From Epsilonproteobacteria bacterium UBA4036 (GTDB lineage: Bacteria; Campylobacterota; Campylobacteria; Campylobacterales; Arcobacteraceae), in the NCBI GenBank assembly GCA_002382325.1, contig DGAG01000005.1, positions 1-64,000 on the forward strand: a stretch of DNA of 64,000 nucleotides. Direction: 5' to 3'. Shown in pieces: positions 18,963 through 27,665 of this stretch. Positions within the stretch are counted from its first letter, which is position 1; every line of letters begins with the position of its first letter. The notes beneath the pieces were generated by a model. The model was not told the origin of the DNA and searched no databases. It saw only the letters and a program-made list of their open reading frames with translations. Made by a program: the position numbers and the translations under genes.

Positions 18963-20093
18963 ATGAATTTAAGTGATTTTAATAGAACCGATTACAGTGG
19001 GTTGTATATCTCTAAAGAGGCGCATCCTGCTTTTGGAAAAAAATATATTGCTCGATTTCAACACAATAAAAAACGCTATGTAAAAGTGTTGGGATACACC
19101 AAAAAAGATAATTTAACAAAAAAAACCGCCATTTCATTGTTGCAAAAGTTTAAAACTTCTTTGGAATTGGATGATCATATTGAAGCAAAAGATATTACCA
19201 TCAATGCCAAAACACATGAAGTTAAATTTGATAAAACCATTGCGCAGTTGCAAGAAGAGAACAGTTTTTTACGTTCCGTGTTAGGGGAAGAGTATCGTAC
19301 AGTTGATATTGATGTTTTAAAAGATGGAATACAAAAAATTTATGATGCTCAAGAGTTAAAAGATTACCAAATTGAGCTTATAAAATTGCAAGACCATTTG
19401 GAAAAACAAAATCAACGAATGATTATTTTGTTTGAAGGACGAGATGCCTCAGGTAAAGGAGGAGCCATTCGAAGAATTACTCGATACATGAACAACAAAC
19501 ATTATCGAGTAGTAGCTTTGGGAAAACCCACTGAAACCCAACGAAATCAATGGTTTATGCAAAAATATATTGAACATTTTCCCACAGGGGGAGAGATTGT
19601 TTTGTTCGACAGAAGTTGGTACAATCGTGCCATGGTTGAACCTATTTTTGGATTTTGTACACAAGAAGAGCATGAAATTTTCATGGAAGATATTGTCAAT
19701 TTTGAGCAAGATTTAGTACGACAAGGTATGATTTTAATCAAATTATATTTCTCCGTTTCAAAAGCGGAACAAAAACGGCGATTTGACCGACGAATCAATG
19801 ATCCGTTGCGACAATGGAAATTTTCAGAAGTGGATATGCAAGCGCAGGATTTATGGGGAGAATTTTCAGAAAAGAAGTATGAAATGCTTAAAAGAACAAG
19901 CTCAAGAAGTGCCCCATGGCATATTGTAAGAAGTGACAACAAACATCTTGCACGTTTAGAAGCCATGAAAATTATTTTAAATTCGGTGGACTATGAAGGA
20001 CGCAATTATTCACTGAATTTTGAAGCTCGAGAAGACATCAATATTTCAGTTCAAAAAGAGCTGCTTCAAATGAGAAAATCAGAAAACTACTGA
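18963..20093 (+). CDS. Polyphosphate kinase 2 with an N-terminal integrase-Arm-like domain
   Basis: This is a second PPK2 paralogue of 376 residues, about 65 longer than its neighbour. The PPK2 core occupies about 120-365, with Walker A GRDASGKGG (159-167), FDRSWYNRAMVEP (about 215-227) and KAEQKRRFDRR. The first 65 residues read YSGLYIS..GKKYIARFQHNKKRYVKVLGY and then TKKTAISLLQKFK. This resembles the three-stranded Arm/AP2-like DNA-binding domain at the N-terminus of tyrosine integrases. A coiled-coil linker (about 90-110) joins the two. The start codon directly follows the stop of the first PPK2. Such a domain on a PPK2 is unusual; binding to nucleic acid is a guess. Confidence 0.88.
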   Translation: MNLSDFNRTDYSGLYISKEAHPAFGKKYIARFQHNKKRYVKVLGYTKKDNLTKKTAISLLQKFKTSLELDDHIEAKDITINAKTHEVKFDKTIAQLQEENSFLRSVLGEEYRTVDIDVLKDGIQKIYDAQELKDYQIELIKLQDHLEKQNQRMIILFEGRDASGKGGAIRRITRYMNNKHYRVVALGKPTETQRNQWFMQKYIEHFPTGGEIVLFDRSWYNRAMVEPIFGFCTQEEHEIFMEDIVNFEQDLVRQGMILIKLYFSVSKAEQKRRFDRRINDPLRQWKFSEVDMQAQDLWGEFSEKKYEMLKRTSSRSAPWHIVRSDNKHLARLEAMKIILNSVDYEGRNYSLNFEAREDINISVQKELLQMRKSENY

Positions 20094-20100
20094 TACCAAA

Positions 20101-20127
20101 ACACCAGATTTTTTCTGGTGTTTTTTT
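20101..20127 (+). terminator. Rho-independent terminator
   Basis: ACACCAGA pairs with TCTGGTGT across a short T loop and is followed by seven T. It ends the polyamine-rubredoxin-PPK2 transcript, eight bases after the last stop codon. Confidence 0.9.
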
Positions 20128-20248
20128 GTATAAAATGCCAAAAAGGCACGAAAATTGCACACTAAAGGTTTGAGTAAAATCTATTTTATTAAAGCTTTAG
20201 TAAATCTTAGATAAAATCACTAAAAATTTAAAAACGGAGTTAAATTCT

Positions 20249-21550
20249 ATGGAATTCAATGCACAAAAAATCGATTCTGCCAATGCAGTTATTACCAGCA
20301 CAATTGCAAAGGAAGTAATTGAAAAAAATCTTAGCAAAGTAGCAAAAGATGCTTCTAAAAATTTAAAAGTTGACGGATTTAGAAAAGGAAAAGTTCCAAT
20401 TGCTGTGGTTAAAGCAAGATTTGGACAAAAATTAGAAGAAGATGCTACAAGTGAAGCATTGAGAGTATTATTTGCAGAGGGTCTTAAAGAGTTAAATATA
20501 AATAATGAAGATTTAATTGGTGAACCAAGTATTACTAAATTTGATAAAAAAGAAGACGGTTCGATTGATGTTGAAGTCAAATTAGCTTGCAGACCAACGA
20601 TTGATTTAGGTGATTATAAAGCATTAATTCCTGAAGTTAAAGCTCAAGAAGTCACTGCTGAAGAGATTGACAAACGATTACAAGATATGGCAGCATCTTC
20701 TGCGCCAATTGAAAAATTAAAAAGAAAAAGAGCAGCAAAAAGCGGTGACTACGCAGTTATCGATTTTGAAGGTTTCGTAGATGGTGTGGCATTTGACGGT
20801 GGGAAAGCTGAAAAATATACACTTCAATTAGGTTCTAATTCATTTATTCCAGGTTTTGAAGACCAAGTTATTGGAATGAAATATGATGAGCAAAAAGATA
20901 TCGTAGTTACATTCCCAGAGCAATATCAAGCAAAAAATTTAGCAGGCAAAGAAGCAACATTTAAAGTAACACTGCACGAATTAAGAGAAAAAGGTGAAGC
21001 GGTTATTGATGATGAGTTTGCAAAAAAAGTATTACCCAATGAAGAAAATGCCAGCGTTGAAGTATTAAAAGAGAAAATAAAAGAGCAAATTGCAAATGAG
21101 AAAAAAGGTAGCTATTACAGAGAAGAATTAAAACCTACCTATTTAGATAAATTGGTTGAAACTTTACAGTTCGCTCTTCCTGCAACAGTCGTTGACCAAG
21201 AAATCAATATGGCGTTAAATTCAAAAGTTCGTTCAATGAATGAAGAAGAGATTAAAGCACTTCAAGAAGATGTGTCAAAAGTTGAAGCATTAAGAGATGA
21301 ATTACGAGAAGATGCAGCAAAAAGTGTTAAAGCAACCTTTATTGTTGATGCCTTATCTAAAGCAGAAGATGTGACAGTAAGCGATCAAGAAGTTTCTCAA
21401 ATTTTATATTTTGAAGCGATGCAAATGGGACAAAATCCTCAAGAAGTATTAAAACAATACCAAGAAGCGGGTTACCTACCAGCGATTAAAATGTCAATGA
21501 TAGAAGATAAAGTTATTACTAAATTATTAGATGAAAAATCAGGAAACTAA
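20249..21550 (+). CDS. tig: Trigger factor
   Basis: This ribosome-associated chaperone binds nascent chains and has peptidyl-prolyl isomerase activity. The N-terminal ribosome-binding domain carries the signature GFRKGKVP (about residues 44-51). The FKBP-like PPIase domain (about 155-240) has [14 protein letters not shown] and [13 protein letters not shown] long helical C-terminal chaperone domain follows. Its 433 residues are the normal size. It has its own promoter region (GATAAAAT near 20211) after a terminator. clpP follows after one base, and def after that, forming the classical tig-clpP-def protein-quality cluster of Campylobacterota. Confidence 0.97.
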   Translation: MEFNAQKIDSANAVITSTIAKEVIEKNLSKVAKDASKNLKVDGFRKGKVPIAVVKARFGQKLEEDATSEALRVLFAEGLKELNINNEDLIGEPSITKFDKKEDGSIDVEVKLACRPTIDLGDYKALIPEVKAQEVTAEEIDKRLQDMAASSAPIEKLKRKRAAKSGDYAVIDFEGFVDGVAFDGGKAEKYTLQLGSNSFIPGFEDQVIGMKYDEQKDIVVTFPEQYQAKNLAGKEATFKVTLHELREKGEAVIDDEFAKKVLPNEENASVEVLKEKIKEQIANEKKGSYYREELKPTYLDKLVETLQFALPATVVDQEINMALNSKVRSMNEEEIKALQEDVSKVEALRDELREDAAKSVKATFIVDALSKAEDVTVSDQEVSQILYFEAMQMGQNPQEVLKQYQEAGYLPAIKMSMIEDKVITKLLDEKSGN

Positions 21551-21551
21551 T

Positions 21552-22136
21552 ATGAGTTATATCCCTTACGTCGTTGAAAAAACAGGACGAGGTGAACGAA
21601 GTTACGATATCTATTCACGACTTTTAAAAGACAGAATTATTATGTTAAGCGGTGAAATTAATGATGCTGTTGCTTCAACTGTGGTGGCTCAATTACTGTT
21701 TTTAGAAGCAGAAGATCCTGAAAAAGATATCTATTTGTACATTAACTCTCCGGGTGGAGTTATTACAAGTGGTATGTCAATTTATGACACGATGAACTAC
21801 ATCAAACCCGATGTTTGTACGATTTGTATTGGACAGGCCGCTTCAATGGGCGCATTTTTATTAAGCAGTGGAACCAAAGGAAAACGATATTCTCTTCCTC
21901 ATTCACGAATTATGATTCACCAACCTTTAGGGGGAGCTCAAGGTCAAGCAACAGATATTCAAATCCAAGCCAAAGAGATTCAACGAATGAAAGAGATGTT
22001 AAATCAAATGATTGCAGACCAAACAGGACAACCTCTTGAAGTGATTGAAAAAGATACGGACAGAGATAATTTTATGAGTGCAACGGAAGCACAAACGTAT
22101 GGGTTAATTGATAAAGTGATTACCAATCACAATTAA
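21552..22136 (+). CDS. clpP: ATP-dependent Clp protease proteolytic subunit
   Basis: This serine peptidase of the ClpXP/ClpAP barrel has 194 residues. The catalytic triad is Ser98 in GQAASMGAF, His123 in MIHQP and Asp172. The start at 21552 ([16 protein letters not shown]) is the family start. The open frame extends upstream into tig but lacks a better ribosome binding site. It lies one base after the tig stop, suggesting translational coupling. There is no long propeptide. def follows after eight bases. Confidence 0.98.
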   Translation: MSYIPYVVEKTGRGERSYDIYSRLLKDRIIMLSGEINDAVASTVVAQLLFLEAEDPEKDIYLYINSPGGVITSGMSIYDTMNYIKPDVCTICIGQAASMGAFLLSSGTKGKRYSLPHSRIMIHQPLGGAQGQATDIQIQAKEIQRMKEMLNQMIADQTGQPLEVIEKDTDRDNFMSATEAQTYGLIDKVITNHN

Positions 22137-22144
22137 AAAGTGTT

Positions 22145-22669
22145 ATGATACGAGATATACTGACTTACCCCAATCCTATTTTAAGGAAAAAATCACAAGA
22201 CGTAGTGAAGTTCAATGAAGAACTTCACACTCTTTTGGATGATATGTATGAAACCATGTTACACTATAACGGTGTAGGACTTGCAGCCATTCAAGTAGGA
22301 TTACCTTTAAATGTCTTAATTATTAATTTACCCAACGATGAAGATGTTCAAGAAAAAAGCAATTTAATTGAAGCAATCAATCCTAAAATAACTCATAAAG
22401 ATGGTATTCAAATCTTTACAGAAGGGTGTTTAAGTGTACCTGGGTTTAATGAAGACGTAAAACGGGCACAACATATTATTGTAGAGTATTTTGATCGTTT
22501 TGGAAATGCAAAAACAATGGAAGCAGAAGATTTCTTAGCCGTAGCTTGGCAACATGAAATGGAACATCTCTCCGGTCATTTATTTATTGAAAATCTCTCT
22601 ATTATCAAACGAAAAAAATTTGAAAAAGAGTGGAAACGTAAATTAAAAGAAGAGAGCAAAAAAGCTTAA
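22145..22669 (+). CDS. def: Peptide deformylase
   Basis: This enzyme removes the formyl group from the N-terminal methionine of new proteins. The three family motifs are present in order: GVGLAAIQVG (about 46-55), EGCLSVPG (about 98-105, with the metal-binding Cys) and QHEMEH (about 139-144, with the metal-binding His pair). Its 174 residues are normal. It is the third gene of the tig-clpP-def cluster and starts eight bases after clpP. Confidence 0.97.
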   Translation: MIRDILTYPNPILRKKSQDVVKFNEELHTLLDDMYETMLHYNGVGLAAIQVGLPLNVLIINLPNDEDVQEKSNLIEAINPKITHKDGIQIFTEGCLSVPGFNEDVKRAQHIIVEYFDRFGNAKTMEAEDFLAVAWQHEMEHLSGHLFIENLSIIKRKKFEKEWKRKLKEESKKA

Positions 22670-22716
22670 AATACCAAAAAAGTAACAAACTAAGTTTGAC
22701 TTAACCAAAAAAAACT

Positions 22717-22722
22717 TATAAT
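22717..22722 (+). promoter_or_regulatory. -10 box upstream of the ComM/YifB gene
   Basis: A TATAAT lies 27 bases before the start codon, in the 79-bp gap after def. It is followed by the small palindrome CTTTAAAAAACTTTTAAAG. Confidence 0.45.
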
Positions 22723-22748
22723 CTTTAAAAAACTTTTAAAGATGACTC

Positions 22749-24257
22749 ATGAAACAATTAAAATGTGCCTGTTTAGAAGGCTTAGATGCGACGTGTGTTA
22801 ATGTTGAAGCCACGTTTACCAAAGGATTGCCCTCTTTTTCAATTGTAGGACTGGCAACCAGTTCGATTCAAGAGTCACGAGACCGCATTAAATCGGCACT
22901 TTTAACCAATAATTTTAAATTTCCTCCCAAAAAAATAACCATCAATCTTTCTCCCTCGGATATTTCAAAAACGGGGACGCATTTTGATTTGAGTATTGCT
23001 TTATTGGTAGCTTTAAATGAAGAAAAGATGAGTTTTGAGGATTATTATGTTTTTGGTGAAGTGGGTTTAGATGGAAAACTTAAAGATACACACAGTATAT
23101 TTGTGATGATTTTATCGCTTAAACAACAAGGGGTTTTGCATAATGTGTTGATTCCTCAAGAATCTGTTCAAAAGGTCTCTGCTATTCCCAATATTAATAT
23201 TTATGCCGTTGATACGTTAACGCAAGCTTCTGATTTTTTTCGCTTTAACAATAAACAAAACCATAAAGTCATTCCCAATAATTTTACGCATAAGTTTATA
23301 GAACTTAATCAAACAAAATATTATTATAATACCGACTATAAACTCAATTACAATGATGTCAAAGGACAAAAAATTGCCAAAAAAGCTTCCATGATTGCCG
23401 CTGCGGGCAATCATAATATTTTGTTTGAAGGCAGTCCAGGATGTGGGAAATCGATGATTACCAAACGATTAAGATATATTATGCCGCCTATGAGTTTAGA
23501 GGAGATTTTAGAAAAAGCTAAGTTGGATTGTCTTGATGGCATACAGCCGTCATTTTCTCCTTTACGTGTCTTTAGAAACCCTCATCACAGCTCGACAAGA
23601 GCGTCAGTATTTGGAGGAGGAAGTCAAGCTGCGCGTATGGGAGAGGTGGCGTTAAGTAACAATGGAATTTTGTTTTTTGATGAATTGCCTCATTTTGATA
23701 AAAATATTTTAGAAGCACTACGCGAGCCTTTGGAAGATTATAAAATACTCATCAGTCGAGTGAATTCAAAAATTCATTACCGTACCAAATTTATGTTTGT
23801 TGCAGCTCAAAACCCTTGTCCTTGTGGTAATTTATTGAGTTTAAAAAAAGAGTGCCGATGCAATGAGTTGGAGATTAATCGTTATAAAAACCGTCTGTCT
23901 GAGCCTTTTTTAGATCGTATTGATATTTTTGTCACCATGAATGAAGTTTCAAGCGAAGATATTGCTGATGTGAGTTCAAGCACGTTACATAAAAAAGTAT
24001 TACAAGCGTTTAGTATGCAAAAAAAACGTGGTCAAGCCAATTTAAATGGAAAATTAAGTGACGAAGAACTCAAAAAGTATTGTTGTATGCAAGAAGAAGC
24101 CAAACAAGTGTTACACACAGCAACTCTCAATTTGGCGTTATCCTTTCGTGCGACAAATAAAGTCTTAAAAGTAGCACGAACCATTGCTGATTTGAGTTTG
24201 TGTGAGACGATACAAAAAGAGCATATTTTAGAAGCACTGAGTTATCGTAAACGATAA
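22749..24257 (+). CDS. YifB/ComM-family AAA+ ATPase (Mg chelatase-like)
   Basis: This protein of 502 residues has the ComM architecture. An N-terminal Lon-protease-fold domain (about 1-170, beginning with SIVGLATSSIQESRDRIKSAL) is followed by a Mg-chelatase-type AAA+ domain with Walker A GSPGCGKSM (about 230-238) and Walker B ILFFDELPHF. A cysteine-bearing CPCG segment and a C-terminal helical lid domain follow. ComM of naturally competent bacteria is a helicase for branch migration during transformation. In other species the function is less clear. It stands as a single gene with its own -10 box. Confidence 0.92.
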   Translation: MKQLKCACLEGLDATCVNVEATFTKGLPSFSIVGLATSSIQESRDRIKSALLTNNFKFPPKKITINLSPSDISKTGTHFDLSIALLVALNEEKMSFEDYYVFGEVGLDGKLKDTHSIFVMILSLKQQGVLHNVLIPQESVQKVSAIPNINIYAVDTLTQASDFFRFNNKQNHKVIPNNFTHKFIELNQTKYYYNTDYKLNYNDVKGQKIAKKASMIAAAGNHNILFEGSPGCGKSMITKRLRYIMPPMSLEEILEKAKLDCLDGIQPSFSPLRVFRNPHHSSTRASVFGGGSQAARMGEVALSNNGILFFDELPHFDKNILEALREPLEDYKILISRVNSKIHYRTKFMFVAAQNPCPCGNLLSLKKECRCNELEINRYKNRLSEPFLDRIDIFVTMNEVSSEDIADVSSSTLHKKVLQAFSMQKKRGQANLNGKLSDEELKKYCCMQEEAKQVLHTATLNLALSFRATNKVLKVARTIADLSLCETIQKEHILEALSYRKR

Positions 24258-24284
24258 CAGTAAGATTATAGAGTAAGGAATCCA

Positions 24285-24902
24285 ATGAAAAAAGATTATT
24301 TTGATGTAAAATCTAAAGGGTATGAAACGGATGAAAAAAGAGTTGACAATGTTAAAAATATTGCAGATGGAATCATACGTAATGTGAACTTAAAAAAAAG
24401 CGATGTACTTTTGGATTTTGGCTCGGGCACAGGGTTGTTGACCAAACATATTTCAAAATACGTTAAAAAAATTATTGTGAATGATATTTCTTTATCAATG
24501 AATGAACAATTAAGAGAAAAAATCAAAAAAAATGAGTTTGATTGTGATATTCATATGATGTCGCATAATATGTGTGAAACTTCTTTGCCTTTTGAGCCAC
24601 TCGATGGTATTATCTCTTCAATGACAATTCATCATGTCAATGAAGTGAAAGAGTTAATGAGACAATTTTTTAAACTGCTCAAAAAAGAGAGTTTTTTAGC
24701 TTTGGCTGATTTAGAAACAGAAAATGGAACTTTTCATCAAGATGACACCGGCGTTTTTCATTTTGGTTTTGATAAACAACAATTTCTTTCTTGGGTTGAA
24801 GACGCAGGCTTTATTAATGCAAAGATACAAACCATCAGTGTGGCTGAAAAACCGTATGGAAAGTATCCCATTTTTTTGCTTGTTGCCCAAAAACCAGCGT
24901 AA
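24285..24902 (+). CDS. Class I SAM-dependent methyltransferase
   Basis: This 205-residue protein has a Rossmann methyltransferase fold. The SAM-binding motif I is LLDFGSGTGLLTKHI (about residues 43-57), an acidic residue follows strand 2 (VNDIS), and GIISSMTIHHV sits at the motif III/IV position. Its size and the SMTIHHV/LADLETENG pattern resemble small-molecule methyltransferases of the UbiE/Methyltransf_25 type. The substrate is not evident. It is 27 bases after the ComM gene with an AAGGAATCC ribosome binding site, so the two are probably co-transcribed. Confidence 0.85.
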   Translation: MKKDYFDVKSKGYETDEKRVDNVKNIADGIIRNVNLKKSDVLLDFGSGTGLLTKHISKYVKKIIVNDISLSMNEQLREKIKKNEFDCDIHMMSHNMCETSLPFEPLDGIISSMTIHHVNEVKELMRQFFKLLKKESFLALADLETENGTFHQDDTGVFHFGFDKQQFLSWVEDAGFINAKIQTISVAEKPYGKYPIFLLVAQKPA

Positions 24903-24999
24903 ATGTTCTTAAAAAAATAAGAAAATAATCAAAAGAGTTAAAAACTTTCTATTATAAATATTGTGTTAAAATGAGTCATATAAAATAAGGAAAATAAAT

Positions 25000-25881
25000 A
25001 TGACAAAATGTGGGTATGTATCTGTTGTTGGGCGACCTAATGCGGGAAAAAGTTCTCTTTTAAATTGGTTGGTGGGTGAAAAAATAGCAATGGTTTCTCA
25101 CAAAGCCAATGCCACACGTAAACGCTCCAATATTATTGTGATGCACAACGATGACCAAATTGTATTTGTCGATACACCGGGTCTTCATGAAACCGAAAAA
25201 CTGCTTAATCAATTTATGCTTGATGAAGCACTTAAAGCCATGGGTGATTGTGATTTAATTCTGTTTTTAGCGCCTGTTACGGATCAACTGTGTCATTATG
25301 AAGAATTTTTGGAAAAGAATAAAAAAAAGACCAAACATATTTTGCTTTTGACTAAAATTGATTTTGTTTCCAATGAAGAGGTTTTAGAAAAAATGAAAGA
25401 GTATGAAAGGTTCAGTGAACAGTATGAATCCATTATTCCTGTATCCATTAAAAAAGCAACTAAACCTGCAGATATTTTAGACAGTGTGGTTAAACATTTG
25501 CCCGAACATCCCTATTTATTTGATCCAGAGATTATGACAACGGAACATTTACGAGATATCTTTAAAGAGTTTATCCGTGAATCCATTTTTGAAAATATCA
25601 GTGATGAAATACCTTATGAAACGGACGTGATTATCAATAAAGTGGAAGAAAAACCTGCTATTGATGTGATTAAAGCTACCATTATAGTGCAAAAAAGTAC
25701 CCAAAAAGGGATGATTATAGGCAAAGGGGCTACGGCGATTAAACGAATAGGCAAAGATGCCCGTATGAAAATTGAAAAGCTCACGGGCAAAAAGTGTTTT
25801 TTGGAGCTTTTTGTTTCCATTAAAAAAGGGTGGACAAAAAATAAAGAGGGACTCAAAGAGCTTGGTTATGATGTCGAATAG
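25000..25881 (+). CDS. era: GTPase Era
   Basis: This GTPase is needed for 16S rRNA maturation and small-subunit assembly. The G1 loop is GRPNAGKSS (residues 11-19), G3 is DTPGLHE and G4 is TKID. The C-terminal KH-type RNA-binding domain holds GMIIGKGATAIKRIGKDAR (about 237-255). Its 293 residues match the family. The clear ribosome binding site AAGGAAA precedes the ATG, and an AT-rich 97-base promoter region lies upstream. Confidence 0.97.
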   Translation: MTKCGYVSVVGRPNAGKSSLLNWLVGEKIAMVSHKANATRKRSNIIVMHNDDQIVFVDTPGLHETEKLLNQFMLDEALKAMGDCDLILFLAPVTDQLCHYEEFLEKNKKKTKHILLLTKIDFVSNEEVLEKMKEYERFSEQYESIIPVSIKKATKPADILDSVVKHLPEHPYLFDPEIMTTEHLRDIFKEFIRESIFENISDEIPYETDVIINKVEEKPAIDVIKATIIVQKSTQKGMIIGKGATAIKRIGKDARMKIEKLTGKKCFLELFVSIKKGWTKNKEGLKELGYDVE

Positions 25882-25898
25882 ATTTTAAAAGAGCTTAC

Positions 25899-26786
25899 GT
25901 GAAACTCTCTAAACTTATTTTTAGAACAACATTTACCGTTGCGTTTACTTCTATTGTGATTGCAAGTATTATCTCTATATTTTTTCAGTACAATAACTAT
26001 TTATTGGATACGAAATACCTCAAAAATGAGTTTACTCAAAATAACAAAGAGTTAATTAAAAGTGAAGTTCAGAAAGTTTTAGAGTATATTCATTATCGAC
26101 AAAATAAACTTCAAAAAGAGTCTTCCGATGCTACTTTTTTACAAAAAGAGGTGCTTCAAAAGAGATTACAAGAAGAGATTTTAGAGTGGATTGCTACTCT
26201 TCGGTATGGCAAAGAGAATTATATATTTGTCAATACCCTTGATGGGTATGCGTTGGTGTATAATGGAGAAAAATTAGAACAGCCTTTTTATTGGAAAGAG
26301 GATGATGTCTTTCAAAAAGAGTTAAAAGCTTCATACAATCAAAATGGTGGTTACTTTAATTATCTGTTTAAAAAGCTTAATACCAATGATGAGTTTCCTA
26401 AAATGGCATATGTAATACAGTACGAACCTTGGAATTGGATGATAGGAAGTGGGGTATACATTGATGAAATTGAGGAAAAGTTAGAAATAAAAAACCAAGA
26501 ACTGCAAGATACCATTTTGTATCAAATCTATTTTTTGGTTGGTGTTATTATCATTTTTGGCGTTTTCTTATTTTTTATTTCCAAAAAGGTTGCGAGATTT
26601 TTGAGCTTAAACATCAACTATTTGACCAATAATTTTAGAAAAGCTTCTCGAAGCCATACTGAAATAAACATTGAAAAACTGAGCTTTTCGGAGTTTAAAA
26701 AATTGGCAAAAAGTCTAAATAAAACACTGAAATCACGTAATGAAGTGGAAAGTAAACTCAAAGAGCATGTTAATAACCACCAATAA
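25899..26786 (+). CDS. Cache-domain membrane sensor, probably the N-terminal part of a frameshifted diguanylate cyclase
   Basis: This 295-residue reading frame encodes two membrane helices (about 10-30 and 208-228) around a periplasmic single-Cache domain. The domain has the family patterns NYIFVNTLDGYALVYNG and WNWMIGSGVYIDEIE. A cytoplasmic helical stretch follows and ends abruptly at 26786 in HVNNHQ. The next frame (+1) continues exactly where a PAS domain is expected. Skipping one base near 26771 joins KEHV to ITTNKKGRITEVSNALC. No independent ribosome binding site for the second frame is visible. I therefore think both parts are one Cache-PAS-GGDEF gene interrupted by a one-base insertion or sequencing error. 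The start is a GTG with a weak ribosome binding site, 17 bases after era. Confidence 0.75.
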   Translation: MKLSKLIFRTTFTVAFTSIVIASIISIFFQYNNYLLDTKYLKNEFTQNNKELIKSEVQKVLEYIHYRQNKLQKESSDATFLQKEVLQKRLQEEILEWIATLRYGKENYIFVNTLDGYALVYNGEKLEQPFYWKEDDVFQKELKASYNQNGGYFNYLFKKLNTNDEFPKMAYVIQYEPWNWMIGSGVYIDEIEEKLEIKNQELQDTILYQIYFLVGVIIIFGVFLFFISKKVARFLSLNINYLTNNFRKASRSHTEINIEKLSFSEFKKLAKSLNKTLKSRNEVESKLKEHVNNHQ

Positions 26787-27591
26787 AAAAGGAAGAATTA
26801 CAGAAGTCAGTAATGCCTTATGTGTTTTGACGGGATTTTCGGCAGTCTATTTATTGGGAAAAAATTTCCGGGTTTTGGATCGAATTAAAACCTCAAAGAG
26901 TGTGTATCAAACGATTTGGAACAATTTAAAACAGGGCAAACAGTGCAGTTGTGAAATCAAAAATAAAAATATCAATGATGAGCTGTATTACTTAAAAAGC
27001 ACCATTTATCCTAACATTAGAAATGAAAAAGTCATAGGTTACACCTTTATTGCAGAAGATATAACCGATAAAAAAAGGGTAGAATATCTCTCCATTACCG
27101 ATGGCTTAACAAACCTGTACAATCGAAGACATTTTAATGATATTTTTGTTCAAGAGATTAATCGTATTCAACGCAACAATAAATATTTGGTTTTTATCAT
27201 GTTAGATGTTGACTTTTTTAAGTTATACAATGATACCTATGGTCACCAAAAAGGGGATGAGGTTCTTGTTAATGTGGCGACTGTTTTACAAAAAAACACC
27301 AAACGTGCCAGTGATTTTGTGTTTCGTTTAGGCGGAGAAGAGTTCGGTGTATTGTTTGAAGTGGATAAGTTTGATCAAGGCGTTGAATTTGCAATGAATT
27401 TAATGAAAACTATCAAAGCTTTACACATTGAGCATCAACATTTTTCAAAAGGCATTATAACGGTTTCAGTGGGGGTTGCCATTAAAAACAAAAGCACTGT
27501 TCCCAACGCCGATGAGCTTTATAAACTGGCGGATGATGCGTTATATGAAGCAAAAAATACCGGACGCGACAAGCTTGTGATGAGTCAATAA
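26767..27591 (+). CDS. PAS-GGDEF diguanylate cyclase, probably the C-terminal part of the preceding gene
   Basis: A PAS domain (RITEVSNALCVLTGFS, then PNIRNEKVIGYTFIAEDIT) leads into a full GGDEF domain. That domain has DGLTNLYNRRHF, MLDVDFFKLYND, active-site GGEEF and the final DDALYEAKNTGRDK. The enzyme would make cyclic di-GMP. The open frame begins at 26740, but neither that ATG nor the one at 26767 has a useful ribosome binding site. Both overlap the 3' end of the Cache frame, by 47 and 20 bases. A conserved PAS start would need residues encoded just before the frame change. If it is expressed alone, this is a soluble cyclase of about 274 residues. If the frameshift is an error, it is the output half of the Cache receptor. 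Confidence 0.8.
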   Translation: MLITTNKKGRITEVSNALCVLTGFSAVYLLGKNFRVLDRIKTSKSVYQTIWNNLKQGKQCSCEIKNKNINDELYYLKSTIYPNIRNEKVIGYTFIAEDITDKKRVEYLSITDGLTNLYNRRHFNDIFVQEINRIQRNNKYLVFIMLDVDFFKLYNDTYGHQKGDEVLVNVATVLQKNTKRASDFVFRLGGEEFGVLFEVDKFDQGVEFAMNLMKTIKALHIEHQHFSKGIITVSVGVAIKNKSTVPNADELYKLADDALYEAKNTGRDKLVMSQ

Positions 27592-27626
27592 AAGTTACGA
27601 TAAAGTAATATTTAATTAAAAAAAGT

Positions 27627-27632
27627 TATAAT
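27627..27632 (+). promoter_or_regulatory. -10 box for the secretion/pilus-like cluster
   Basis: A TATAAT lies 34 bases before the first gene of the cluster. CTACT and AGTAG form a small hairpin just after it. Confidence 0.5.
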
Positions 27633-27665
27633 CTACTTAATATTTTAGTAGGTTGTAACACACAT

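Noticed and set aside
18963..19160. Integrase gene fragment inserted before a PPK2
   Set aside because: The integrase-like segment is in frame and joined to the PPK2 core by a coiled coil, with the start tightly coupled to the upstream stop. No catalytic integrase sequence is nearby.
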